This document shows positions 17,487 through 25,753 of a stretch of DNA of 64,000 nucleotides, piece after piece. The position numbers and the translations under genes were made by a program. The notes beneath the pieces are model-generated. The model ran no database searches. It saw only the letters and a list, made by a program, of their open reading frames with translations, and was not told where the DNA came from. The number at the start of each line of letters is the position of its first letter. The first letter of the stretch is position 1. Origin of the DNA: Armatimonadota bacterium (GTDB lineage: Bacteria; Armatimonadota; Fervidibacteria; Fervidibacterales; Thermosaccharophagaceae); assembly GCA_025062195.1 (NCBI GenBank), contig JANXAS010000004.1:1-64000 (forward strand), written 5' to 3'.

Positions 17487-19343
17487 ATGTGTATTTGCAA
17501 CATGCGCATGCAGGGCTCTTTGATATTCTCCATGATTCTCCTTGCTACGACCCATTTGGCATGCCTCAGTGAGGAGCTACCTAACGAGATAAAGCTTGAT
17601 GTTGGCGCATCAGCTGAGTTAACTGTGAAGGGCTTGAGCAAAGCGATCATTGAAGACACAAGAGTTGCATCTTTGCTCCCGCTCTCCGTTGAACGAATTT
17701 CAATTCAAGGTATGCGAGCTGGCGAAACAACGCTTCGCATCTGGGTTGGGGATGTCAAATACGAAGTGCCAGTTAAGGTTGAAGCCAAGCCGGCTCCGAA
17801 GGAGACCCAAAAGGAGGCTCCTGCAGGTGAACAAGTTGCAGTTGGTGATCAACCGCCAATAGAGCTACCAGAATTGAAACTCCCAGAGGATGATGAACAG
17901 TTTGGCGAGGCAACAGCTGTGAAAGCGGAAAAGGAGCCAAAGTTGTCGGTCGCAATTGCTCCCAATATACCGGCTGCAGTGGCTGGTGCTGAAGTCCAGT
18001 TAAAGGTAACTGTGAGCAATGTCGGTGATGTTGCAGCCCGCAACATAAAAGCCTTCGTGCCCCTTCCCGGTAATGTTGAGCTTGTGCTGGATTCGCCAAA
18101 GCCAAAATGCGACTATGATGCCGTCTTAAGGAGATTGGTTTGGCGGCTGGATGAGCTTAAGCCGGGAGAGAAAGGCGAACTCTCATTTGCGGTCGCCCTG
18201 TCACAGGAGTTGGCTATTAAAGAGCGTTTGGGGTTCATAGCCATGGTTGAATGTGAGGGAGCTTTAGCGAAAGTGGCAAGCCAACCTGCGGAGGTTGAAA
18301 TTGTCTCAGCTGCCCTGTCTACGGTTTTTGCGTTTCCGGAGGCTTTCGTTGTCAGGCGACCAATTGGGCTTCCGCTGCTTGATGTTAGACATGAGGAGTA
18401 TCAGAAGGCAGTGGACAGGCTTCAGGGGCTCGGCATAGTGCACGGCTATCCAGACCATACATTCCGACCGGATAGACCGGTGACAAGGGCTGAAGCGACA
18501 AAGATGCTCGTGCTCACAACTGATTTGAAGGAGCACACTGACAGTGTGCGCATTGGCTACGTGCTCTCCGCTGAGGCGAAAGTTGATGTAGCTGTGCTTG
18601 ATGCGAGTGGAAAACGCATCGCTCATCTTGTCCGCGGCGAGCGACGCAAGCCGATGCAGTATTTCCTCTCATGGGATGGGCGTGCCGATGATGGCACATG
18701 GGTTGAGCCCGGGCAATACGAAATTCAAGTTACAGCTACAACCGATGGTGGGCAACAGGTAACGCTCTCAACAACTGTGAGAGCACTCCCTGTGGCACAT
18801 CGCAAGATAGGTGGCATCCCGACATTCGTTGATGTTCGCCCCACCGATTGGTTCTCAGGATATATCGCTGAGGCGCAGGCAAGGAAGCTCGTCTATGGCT
18901 ACCCAGATGGCTCCTTCAAACCAAAACGGGACCTAACGAGGGCGGAGGCTGCAGCATTGGTTGTCAGGGCTCTTGGGCTTGAGGAGAATGCAGCGAAGGC
19001 AAAGGATACACTAACACCATTTGAAGATGACGAGCTTATACCAGCGTGGGCGAGAGGTTATATCGTTGTTGCCGCAACCGAAGCACCAAAAGCATCTGGC
19101 AATTTGATACTTGGTTATCCCGGCAAGCATTTCAAGCCGCAGCGCCCAATATCTCGCGCTGAAGCCGCAACGATGATGACGAGGTTCTTAGACAGAGATG
19201 TTGAGCGCAAGATAACCGTAGTTGGTGCAGTTGCGCCCGGAATAAAGCTCAATATCAACGGCAGAGAGATCGGGAGCGGCGAATTTAAACATGAGCTTGA
19301 GCTTAAGCCGGGGGTTAATCTCATCGCCGTAATGGTGCGTTAA
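17487..19343 (+). CDS. S-layer homology (SLH) protein with pilus-N, DUF11 and FlgD-like modules
   Basis: A 618-residue secreted surface protein. Order of modules: signal peptide (about 1-30); a domain like the CpaC/secretin N-terminal pilus-formation domain (VASLLPLSVERISIQG then AGETTLRIWVGD); a charged Pro/Glu linker (about 95-150); a DUF11-type beta-sandwich (VSNVGDVAARNIKAFVPLPG); SLH 1 (LGIVHGYPDHTFRPDRPVTR); a FlgD-like domain (VDVAVLDASGKRI, SWDGRADDGTWVEPGQY); SLH 2 (KLVYGYPDGSFKPKRDLTRA); SLH 3 (LGYPGKHFKPQRPISRAEA); a short beta tail. SLH domains bind pyruvylated or related wall polymers. The ATG follows GAGGTGG by 11 bases. Confidence 0.85.
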   Translation: MCICNMRMQGSLIFSMILLATTHLACLSEELPNEIKLDVGASAELTVKGLSKAIIEDTRVASLLPLSVERISIQGMRAGETTLRIWVGDVKYEVPVKVEAKPAPKETQKEAPAGEQVAVGDQPPIELPELKLPEDDEQFGEATAVKAEKEPKLSVAIAPNIPAAVAGAEVQLKVTVSNVGDVAARNIKAFVPLPGNVELVLDSPKPKCDYDAVLRRLVWRLDELKPGEKGELSFAVALSQELAIKERLGFIAMVECEGALAKVASQPAEVEIVSAALSTVFAFPEAFVVRRPIGLPLLDVRHEEYQKAVDRLQGLGIVHGYPDHTFRPDRPVTRAEATKMLVLTTDLKEHTDSVRIGYVLSAEAKVDVAVLDASGKRIAHLVRGERRKPMQYFLSWDGRADDGTWVEPGQYEIQVTATTDGGQQVTLSTTVRALPVAHRKIGGIPTFVDVRPTDWFSGYIAEAQARKLVYGYPDGSFKPKRDLTRAEAAALVVRALGLEENAAKAKDTLTPFEDDELIPAWARGYIVVAATEAPKASGNLILGYPGKHFKPQRPISRAEAATMMTRFLDRDVERKITVVGAVAPGIKLNINGREIGSGEFKHELELKPGVNLIAVMVR

Positions 19344-19402
19344 CTCTTAACTACAACATCGCTCAACAGTGCGCATGACTCCCCCAAGTTGGGTGAACTC
19401 CT

Positions 19403-20668
19403 ATGATTGATATCTCATCTGTGCGGATGTTTAAGGTTGTTCAAAAGCTTTACAGCGAGCGTGTTGACAGCGTAGATAAATACACAACTGAGGCGCTAAA
19501 ATCTTTGGACATCGCCAAATCGGTCAAGAGGAAGCGCATTGCAATAACAGCCGGGAGCCGTGGGATAGCATCAATCTCCGAGGTGTTGAAAGCCATCGTC
19601 ATGTTCGTCAGGGAAGCTGGCGGGGAGCCGTTCGTCTTCCCAGCCATGGGGTGCCATGGCGGTGCAACAGCCCGCGGTCAGACTAAAGTTCTTGCATCGT
19701 TAGGAATAACCGAGGAGAGCATTGGAGCACCAATACTTTCAACTATGGATGTTGAGCATGTGGCAACTGTTGACGGTGAGCCAGTTTTCGCCGACAAGCA
19801 TGCTGCTAATGCCGACGGCATCATTGTCGTCAACCGAGTTAAGCATCACCCCGACATCTACAGTGGCATCGGAAGTGGCTTGATGAAGATGATGGCTGTA
19901 GGCATGGGGAAGAGGAAGGGCGCAGAGGTAATACACAGCGATGGTGTGCGCAGCATGATCAGGCTGATTCCGAAGTTTGCAGAGGCACTGATATCAAAGC
20001 TGCCAATCATTGGTTGCGTTGCGCTCATTGAAAATGGCTATCACCAACTCGCTCGCATTATTCCGGTTGCGCCAAAAGATGTTATGGTGGTTGAGCCGCG
20101 CCTGCTTTCCTTTTGGAAACGAGTCCGCCCCAGACTGCCGTTTGACGATATTGACATCTTGATCGTTGAGCGCATGGGGAAGGATATCATGGGGACTGGA
20201 ATGGACACATTCGTTATTGGGCGGATGGTCATCGCCGGTCAGCCGGAGCCAAAGAAGCCCTATGTAAGGGCTGTTGTCACACTTGATCTCACCGAGGCAT
20301 CACATGGGAATGCAGCCGGGATCGGTCTATGCACGGCTATAACAAAACGATTGTTTGATAAAATTGATTGGCACTCAACGCGCATTAACACCATGACGAG
20401 CGGCTTCATTGATAGGATGCGTCTTCCACCAGTCCTGCCAAATGATTACGCTGCCATAATGTATCCTCTAATTGCAATCAGACGGAGGAGCGGCAGGGAG
20501 TTGCGCATTGTGCGGCTCAGGGACACGCTCACACTGCATTGCTTTTACATCTCCGAGGGGCTGCTCAGCGAAGCGCTTTCAAATAGGAGGCTTAAGGTAG
20601 TTGGTGAGCTACAGAGGTTATCATTTGACGATGATGGCAACTTATGTCCGGTGAGCTACGAGGTTTAA
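19403..20668 (+). CDS. LarA-like (DUF2088) racemase-family protein
   Basis: The 421-residue length and layout match the nickel-dependent lactate racemase family (LarA/DUF2088). The N-terminal part has KRIAITAGSRG, GGEPFVFPAMGCHGGAT (compare the His-containing GTH loop of LarA) and ADGIIVVNRVKHHPD. A nickel-pincer cofactor would be needed, but no LarB, LarC or LarE is in the window, so racemase activity is unproven. It may act on another 2-hydroxyacid or aldonate. ATG 19403 follows GGGTGAACTCCT. It is downstream of the SLH gene and convergent with the presenilin-like gene. Confidence 0.55.
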   Translation: MIDISSVRMFKVVQKLYSERVDSVDKYTTEALKSLDIAKSVKRKRIAITAGSRGIASISEVLKAIVMFVREAGGEPFVFPAMGCHGGATARGQTKVLASLGITEESIGAPILSTMDVEHVATVDGEPVFADKHAANADGIIVVNRVKHHPDIYSGIGSGLMKMMAVGMGKRKGAEVIHSDGVRSMIRLIPKFAEALISKLPIIGCVALIENGYHQLARIIPVAPKDVMVVEPRLLSFWKRVRPRLPFDDIDILIVERMGKDIMGTGMDTFVIGRMVIAGQPEPKKPYVRAVVTLDLTEASHGNAAGIGLCTAITKRLFDKIDWHSTRINTMTSGFIDRMRLPPVLPNDYAAIMYPLIAIRRRSGRELRIVRLRDTLTLHCFYISEGLLSEALSNRRLKVVGELQRLSFDDDGNLCPVSYEV

Positions 20669-20760
20669 GAGCGTTGCTTTTATGGATTTCACTCTCACAC
20701 AGCCCTTTGACGGCGTGCCCCCAATGCTTTGGCTTCATCAACCGCTGAGTTGATTGTGGC

Positions 20761-21576
20761 TTAGCGGTTGAGCGCAAGCCAAGCAGCAATAAGGATGACG
20801 GCAAGCATTCCAATGCCAATACCAGTTGCTATCCATTCCTCTCGTGTTAACTTCAACCTGTGGATGTTTGGCAGGAGCAATCCGCCGGCTATGAATGGTA
20901 AGCCAGCCAAAGGTATGTCAAGCAGAGAGACAAGTGTCAATCCAAGTGAAGCAGCGAGCACAGCAAGCCAAAATGAGACTCTCACTTCAAACCCGAAGCG
21001 GTGAAGCGCCGCAATTATGAGTGCTGCAAAGAATATGTCGCCAAAGCCCATTAAAAGCGCCGGTGCAGGTATTTTCTTTGCACCGGCTGGCGGAAGCTTC
21101 ACCGTCATGGCTTTAAAGAGCTTGCCCGCCCTGTTTGCAACCTGCGGCGTAGCGCCGCTCAGATTTACAAACCACACATCAACCAACATCATAGCCATTG
21201 CAGCCGGTAAGAGCAGATTGCCCTCACGGATTACAAGCGACACTGTTTTGCCGGAGAAGGACGCAAAGCAAAGCAATCCAACCTCTTGAGTTATTGTCGC
21301 CAGTTCACCGTAACGCTTGCCCGCACTAATTTCACCCAGCCAGAAGCCAGCCATCCAAACCAAAAGGCACATTGCCATCGCGATAATATCGGTCCTCCAG
21401 CATCGGCGCATCGTTGCTATCATCCTTGCAAGCATGAATGCCGTTGCGGTGAGAAGAAACATTGAAATGTAGATTACAGCTGCGCTTGGTTTAATCGGCA
21501 ACATCGGTATAGCGGCTTTGAGGATTACATACAGCGAGAGGGAACCAAGTATATGAACAGCACTTTTTGCATCCAT
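20761..21576 (-). CDS. presenilin-like GxGD intramembrane aspartyl protease (predicted)
   Basis: A 271-residue membrane protein of about nine hydrophobic segments. A segment with Asp (AMMLVDVWFVNL, D133) is followed 47 residues later by GFGD (LLMGFGDIFFAALI, D180) and then by GLPF (IPLAGLPFIAGGLL). This is the same order and spacing as the YD, GxGD and PAL motifs of presenilin/signal-peptide-peptidase relatives in archaea (family A22). The Tyr before the first Asp is Val. GGTGAGG lies 8 bases before ATG 21576; ATG 21597 is an alternative overlapping the upstream gene. It is the third gene of the AMMECR1-phosphatase operon. Activity is inference from motifs. Confidence 0.6.
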   Translation of the reverse strand: MDAKSAVHILGSLSLYVILKAAIPMLPIKPSAAVIYISMFLLTATAFMLARMIATMRRCWRTDIIAMAMCLLVWMAGFWLGEISAGKRYGELATITQEVGLLCFASFSGKTVSLVIREGNLLLPAAMAMMLVDVWFVNLSGATPQVANRAGKLFKAMTVKLPPAGAKKIPAPALLMGFGDIFFAALIIAALHRFGFEVRVSFWLAVLAASLGLTLVSLLDIPLAGLPFIAGGLLLPNIHRLKLTREEWIATGIGIGMLAVILIAAWLALNR

Positions 21577-21586
21577 GCCTTTTGCC

Positions 21587-22882
21587 TCACCGCTCATCGT
21601 GCGATTTTGAGTTCAGCTCTGGGAGATACTTTGCAACAATGATCGTAATGTCGTCGTCAGTTGCGCGAGCGCTAAACTTAAGTGTCTCCTCAAGTATGCT
21701 GGAGGCGATCTTGTGAGCGTCTAAGCCGTTAAGTCGGCATAGCAGCGCTCTCAGGCGCTCAATCCCAAAGGGTTCACCGCTTTCGCTCCTTGCCTCAATG
21801 ACGCCATCGGTAAGCACAACGAGCACATCGCCTTCGCTGAGGCATATTTGCTCATCCGAGTAATTTACATCATGCGATGCGCCAAGCGGTGGTCCTGAAG
21901 CCCTTAAATGCTCAACCGCCCCATCAGCGCGCAGGAGCAAGGTGAATGCATGTCCGGCACTTGCCACATTCACACAGCCATCGTTTTGCGCGACGCGCAA
22001 AATCACAGCAGTTGCAAATGCCTCCGGGAGCTCCTCTACAAGTATGCCGTTGGCAATGTTAAGCGCGTCGCTAAGGCGCATTGTGGAGTTGCTCTTCAGA
22101 CCGAGCTTGATAGCTGACTTGACTGTCGGAACCCTGATCTGCGCATCAATGCCTTTGCCGCATACATCCCCAAGGAGTATCGCATAGCTTCCGTCACCAC
22201 AGTTGATGAAGTCGTGAAAGTCACCGCCAACAACTACCCTCGCTGGTCTTGACAGGCGCGCCAACTGCCAACCGCTTATTCTCGGGAGCTCCTTTGGCGT
22301 CATGTGTTCGTGCAGGTAGCGAGAGGCAAACATCTCTTGGCGATATTTTGCGAGCATGTGCTCTGCATATAGCCTTGCCTCGGACATGTATCCTGAGAGC
22401 AGCGCCGCAAGGAAGATGAAAGAGAGCGAACTCAGGGTGATCCAAAGTTGCATTGCCATGATTGAGCTTGCCTCATGCCGTATGTAAAGCCAAAATGCGC
22501 CGCATAAGCTCGCCGTTAAAAAGGACCCGATGAGGCGATACCACATCCCTGCAATGATGACAATGAGCACAAGCATCGGCATGAAGTAAATTGATTGCTC
22601 ACCCACTGCTGCCATCCACAGCCATACCCAGATTGCATCAATGATGAGTGAGGGCATACGCAAGGAAAAGCCACGCCAGTGCGTAACCACAGCTATGGCA
22701 TTAAGCACCAGTGCGAGCGTCAGTGCCGATGCCGCAATTAAACCTCTATCGTCGGTCCACACCCATCCCCTCGTAACGAGCGAAGCGAGCATAATGAGGA
22801 GCAGGCTGCGCACCACAACCACTATCCAGTCGCTTGCATCTGGCGGTTGCAAAGCTGATGCACGCAGCCTGTGCAGCCTCAC
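21587..22882 (-). CDS. membrane PP2C/SpoIIE-type serine phosphatase (RsbU-like)
   Basis: A 431-residue protein with about six N-terminal hydrophobic segments (residues 15-175) and a cytoplasmic PP2C-like SpoIIE phosphatase (about 195-425). Metal-binding motifs are visible: VVVGGDFHDFINCGDGSYAI, LGDVCGKGIDA, VVLTDGVIEARS and ATDDDITIIVA. These enzymes remove phosphate from anti-anti-sigma factors in partner-switching systems, but no anti-sigma or STAS gene is in the window. The gene begins 8 bp after AMMECR1 and its end overlaps or abuts the start of the presenilin-like gene. The N-terminal membrane segments are unlike a known sensor, so the signal is unknown. Confidence 0.9.
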   Translation of the reverse strand: MRLHRLRASALQPPDASDWIVVVVRSLLLIMLASLVTRGWVWTDDRGLIAASALTLALVLNAIAVVTHWRGFSLRMPSLIIDAIWVWLWMAAVGEQSIYFMPMLVLIVIIAGMWYRLIGSFLTASLCGAFWLYIRHEASSIMAMQLWITLSSLSFIFLAALLSGYMSEARLYAEHMLAKYRQEMFASRYLHEHMTPKELPRISGWQLARLSRPARVVVGGDFHDFINCGDGSYAILLGDVCGKGIDAQIRVPTVKSAIKLGLKSNSTMRLSDALNIANGILVEELPEAFATAVILRVAQNDGCVNVASAGHAFTLLLRADGAVEHLRASGPPLGASHDVNYSDEQICLSEGDVLVVLTDGVIEARSESGEPFGIERLRALLCRLNGLDAHKIASSILEETLKFSARATDDDITIIVAKYLPELNSKSHDER

Positions 22883-22889
22883 CTTTGCA

Positions 22890-23462
22890 TCACTCCTGAA
22901 GCTTTAACTCCTCGTCACCGAACACCTCCGCCGTGAAGCGCAATATCTCAACATCGCCCTTCCGCCACGCATCCGGCGGCAAGCCCGCTTTGATACAGGT
23001 GTGGCTGAGGAACTCATCCCTGTCCCAATTATACTCAACAGCCACTTGGGGCAATAGCAAACCAGCGAAGGCTCCCTTGCGCACGACCAATCCGTCACGC
23101 CCGACCTTTATCTCCGAGACATCCTTAACTTGCTCCATTGGCGAGAGGACGGAAATCTCAAGCGAGAGCTCATCAAGCTCCTTCTTCGCCACAGGCGGAA
23201 AGCGCGGGTCGTGAAGTGCCGCAGAAATGGCAGCATCCCTGACAGCTTCCCATAGCGGCTTTATTGGGTATGGGTAACCGATGCAACCTCTGAGCGAGCC
23301 ATCGCTTCGCCGCCTTAATGTCACAAACGCACCGCGATGCTCAAGCAACTCTGCTTCCGTCACATTCACCCCCGGCATCGGTTCGTTTGAAACGGCAGAC
23401 CTAATTGCGCCCCAAGCGATCTCAATAAGCTTCCGGCGCAACTCATGAGGCAATTGAGCCAT
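22890..23462 (-). CDS. amrA: AMMECR1 family protein (AmmeMemoRadiSam system protein A)
   Basis: A 190-residue AMMECR1/TIGR00296 protein, a conserved single-domain family present in all three domains of life with unclear biochemistry. The signature RRSDGSLRGCIGYPYPIKPL is intact, with ISAALHDPRFPP and LSLEISVLSPME. In many bacteria it occurs beside Memo (AmrB) and the radical-SAM AmrS; here AmrS is encoded 28 kb away and no Memo gene is seen. GGGGGGATAGG precedes the ATG. It is the first gene of a tight operon with the PP2C phosphatase and the presenilin-like protease. Confidence 0.9.
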   Translation of the reverse strand: MAQLPHELRRKLIEIAWGAIRSAVSNEPMPGVNVTEAELLEHRGAFVTLRRRSDGSLRGCIGYPYPIKPLWEAVRDAAISAALHDPRFPPVAKKELDELSLEISVLSPMEQVKDVSEIKVGRDGLVVRKGAFAGLLLPQVAVEYNWDRDEFLSHTCIKAGLPPDAWRKGDVEILRFTAEVFGDEELKLQE

Positions 23463-23650
23463 GTCCTATCCCCCCATATTGCGTTGCTTGCCGCAGCATA
23501 TGAGTAACAGGCTTTGTGCGGCACCCAATTGGTAAGTTTACTCATGTCTCGTTTGATTTGATGCCCCCAGAGCATAGTGTGATTTAACGCATAATTAGTG
23601 TGTGGAAGGATTAGCCCTCGGAAACAAGACCGTTCTGTGAGGTGGTTTAA

Positions 23651-24577
23651 GTGCCCAATGCTGTTATACGCTTTATGCAGATAGTGCGTGCGCCATTTTT
23701 CACTGCAACCATTTCACCGGTGCTTATGGGAACAGCGCTCGCATGGAGATTGGAGGGAAAGTTTGACATTGTGCTTTTCCTTATGGCTTTGCTCGCCATG
23801 CTCTTTTTGCATGCGGCAGCGAATATGCTCAACGATTACTTTGATCACCTTTCCGGCACTGACTGGCTGGCTAATCCAATTAGGCTGTCAGCGGTCGCAT
23901 CACTCACCGGAGGTGGACGAGCCATACAAGATGGGATTGTGCAGCCGCAAGAAATGCTCCTTTATGGATTGAGTTCACTTCTCATCGGCATATCTCTCGG
24001 AATATGGCTTGTGGTTCTCGTCGGGTTGCCGCTTTTGCTCATAGGCGCTCTCGGTGCCTTCTTCGCCTTCTTTTATACAGCGCCACCTATAAAGCTTGCG
24101 CACAGAGGGCTTGGTGAGTTTGCGGTTGGCATGTCATTTGGAGTGCTATCGGTGCTCGGTTCGTATTTTGTGCAGACGGGGAATTTAGACTGGCGTGTGG
24201 CTCTCGCGTCATTGCCGGTCGCTTCGCTCATAACAGCTGTGCTTTGGGTCAACGAAATTCCGGATGCGCCTTATGACAAAGCTGTTGGCAAACTTAATCT
24301 GGTTGTCAGGTTGGGTGTCAAAGGTGCAGCCTTTGGCTATTTTGTATTAGTTGCTTTCGCATATATCGTTCTTCCATTCATCTCGCTATCTCTTTCTTCT
24401 CCGGTGCCACTAATTGGTTTGCTCACCCTCCCGATGGCGTTTGTGGCGGCACTAAATGTCAGATGGTATGCTTGCGGAAAACGCTCAGTTGTTGAGGCGA
24501 TGAGTGTCGCATGCCCTTTGACGATTACGACGCATATAGCTATGGGCATCCTGCTAACCATTGCATATGCAGTTTGA
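23651..24577 (+). CDS. menA: UbiA-family prenyltransferase, MenA-like
   Basis: An integral-membrane prenyltransferase, most likely 1,4-dihydroxy-2-naphthoate prenyltransferase of menaquinone synthesis. It has about nine membrane segments. The first Asp-rich motif is NMLNDYFDHLSGTD (binding prenyl diphosphate via Mg), followed by SLTGGGRAIQDGIV, and the second is VNEIPDAPYDKAVGKLNLVV. Length 308, typical. The start is GTG 23651, after GAGGTGG. No other men gene is in the window, so MenA is a best guess within the family. It diverges from the AMMECR1 operon. Confidence 0.75.
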   Translation: MPNAVIRFMQIVRAPFFTATISPVLMGTALAWRLEGKFDIVLFLMALLAMLFLHAAANMLNDYFDHLSGTDWLANPIRLSAVASLTGGGRAIQDGIVQPQEMLLYGLSSLLIGISLGIWLVVLVGLPLLLIGALGAFFAFFYTAPPIKLAHRGLGEFAVGMSFGVLSVLGSYFVQTGNLDWRVALASLPVASLITAVLWVNEIPDAPYDKAVGKLNLVVRLGVKGAAFGYFVLVAFAYIVLPFISLSLSSPVPLIGLLTLPMAFVAALNVRWYACGKRSVVEAMSVACPLTITTHIAMGILLTIAYAV

Positions 24578-24683
24578 ACCTCTCGGTTCAGTGAGGGATT
24601 ATGTGGCTACATCGTTGCAACTAACAGCAGTTGGAGATAAATCGTATTGATATCCTCTGTGGCGAACTTGGGGGTGATTAAAA

Positions 24684-25544
24684 ATGCCCGCACAAATACT
24701 TGACGGTAAGGCAATAGCTGCTCAAATTGAGCAGGAGATAAAGGCGGAGCTTGAAGAGCTCAAAAGCAAATACGGTGTTACACCCGGGCTTGCAGTTGTG
24801 CTTGTCGGGGAAAACCCAGCATCCGAAGTTTATGTGCGCAACAAGGGGAAGAAGTGCAGTGACCTCGGCATAAACTCAATTGTGAGGAGGTTGCCTGAGA
24901 GTGCCTCAGAGCAGGAGATCATTGATGCTGTCCAGCAGCTCAATGAGGATACATCGGTGCACGGCATCATAGTGCAATTGCCGTTGCCAAAACATGTGGA
25001 TCCCGAGGTGGTCATCTCTCACATTGACCCAAGTAAGGATGTGGATGGGTTTCATCCCGTCAATGTCGGTTGGATGTTTATTGGGCGAAATAGGTTTGTG
25101 CCGTGCACGCCCGCCGGAATAATTGAAATACTTGACCGCTCCAAAATTGAGATTGAGGGCAAGCGTGCCGTTGTAATTGGCAGGAGCAATATTGTTGGCA
25201 AGCCGCTCTCCATACTGCTTCTTCAGCGCAACGCCACAGTTACCGTCTGCCATTCACGCACAGTTGACCTTCCAAGCATAACTCGTCAGGCAGACATCCT
25301 GATCGCTGCGGTTGGCAGAGCCCGTTTTGTGACGGCTGATATGGTCAAAGAGGGCGCAGTAGTCATTGATGTGGGCATCAACAGGGTTGATGATAAGATA
25401 GTTGGCGATGTAGATTTTGATGCCGTTAAGGAGGTCGCCTCAGCGATAACGCCCGTCCCCGGTGGGGTTGGACCGCTGACTGTCATCATGCTCATGAGAA
25501 ATACAGTTCAGGCAACCAAGATGAGACTTCAGCGCTCTCAATAG
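24684..25544 (+). CDS. folD: methylenetetrahydrofolate dehydrogenase/cyclohydrolase
   Basis: Bifunctional cytosolic enzyme that interconverts 5,10-methylene-THF and 10-formyl-THF with NADP. 286 residues, standard. Motifs: YVRNKGKKCSDLGI (catalytic Lys in the KK pair), VHGIIVQLPLPKHVD, PCTPAGIIEIL, the nucleotide-binding VVIGRSNIVGKPLSILL, and the C-terminal TPVPGGVGPLTVIMLM. GGGGTGATTAAAA precedes the ATG. No other folate gene is adjacent. Confidence 0.96.
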   Translation: MPAQILDGKAIAAQIEQEIKAELEELKSKYGVTPGLAVVLVGENPASEVYVRNKGKKCSDLGINSIVRRLPESASEQEIIDAVQQLNEDTSVHGIIVQLPLPKHVDPEVVISHIDPSKDVDGFHPVNVGWMFIGRNRFVPCTPAGIIEILDRSKIEIEGKRAVVIGRSNIVGKPLSILLLQRNATVTVCHSRTVDLPSITRQADILIAAVGRARFVTADMVKEGAVVIDVGINRVDDKIVGDVDFDAVKEVASAITPVPGGVGPLTVIMLMRNTVQATKMRLQRSQ

Positions 25545-25753
25545 GGTTCAAAAATAACGATGGCTCCAACGATACCGCAAAGTAGTGCTGGAGACGCTTT
25601 AGCAAAGTTTCAATTGGCACTATGCCGGATGGAAGTTGGAAGGCGCGCTCCAAAAAGGCATCCCATTTTACAGCGGCATTAAAGTCGCTATACTGATGGT
25701 AGAAGAGGTGATTCAGCGGACAGGATTGAATCAATCTTTAAGAGGCGGTGCAA

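Noticed and set aside
20739..20770. Terminator between the LarA-like and presenilin-like genes (CAACCGCT/AGCGGTTG)
   Set aside because: The stem overlaps the last codons of the presenilin-like gene, the loop is 16 bases and no T-run follows.
23500..23545. Inverted repeat ATGAGTAA/TTACTCAT in the AMMECR1-menA divergent region
   Set aside because: The arms are 30 bp apart and simple; no further support for an operator.
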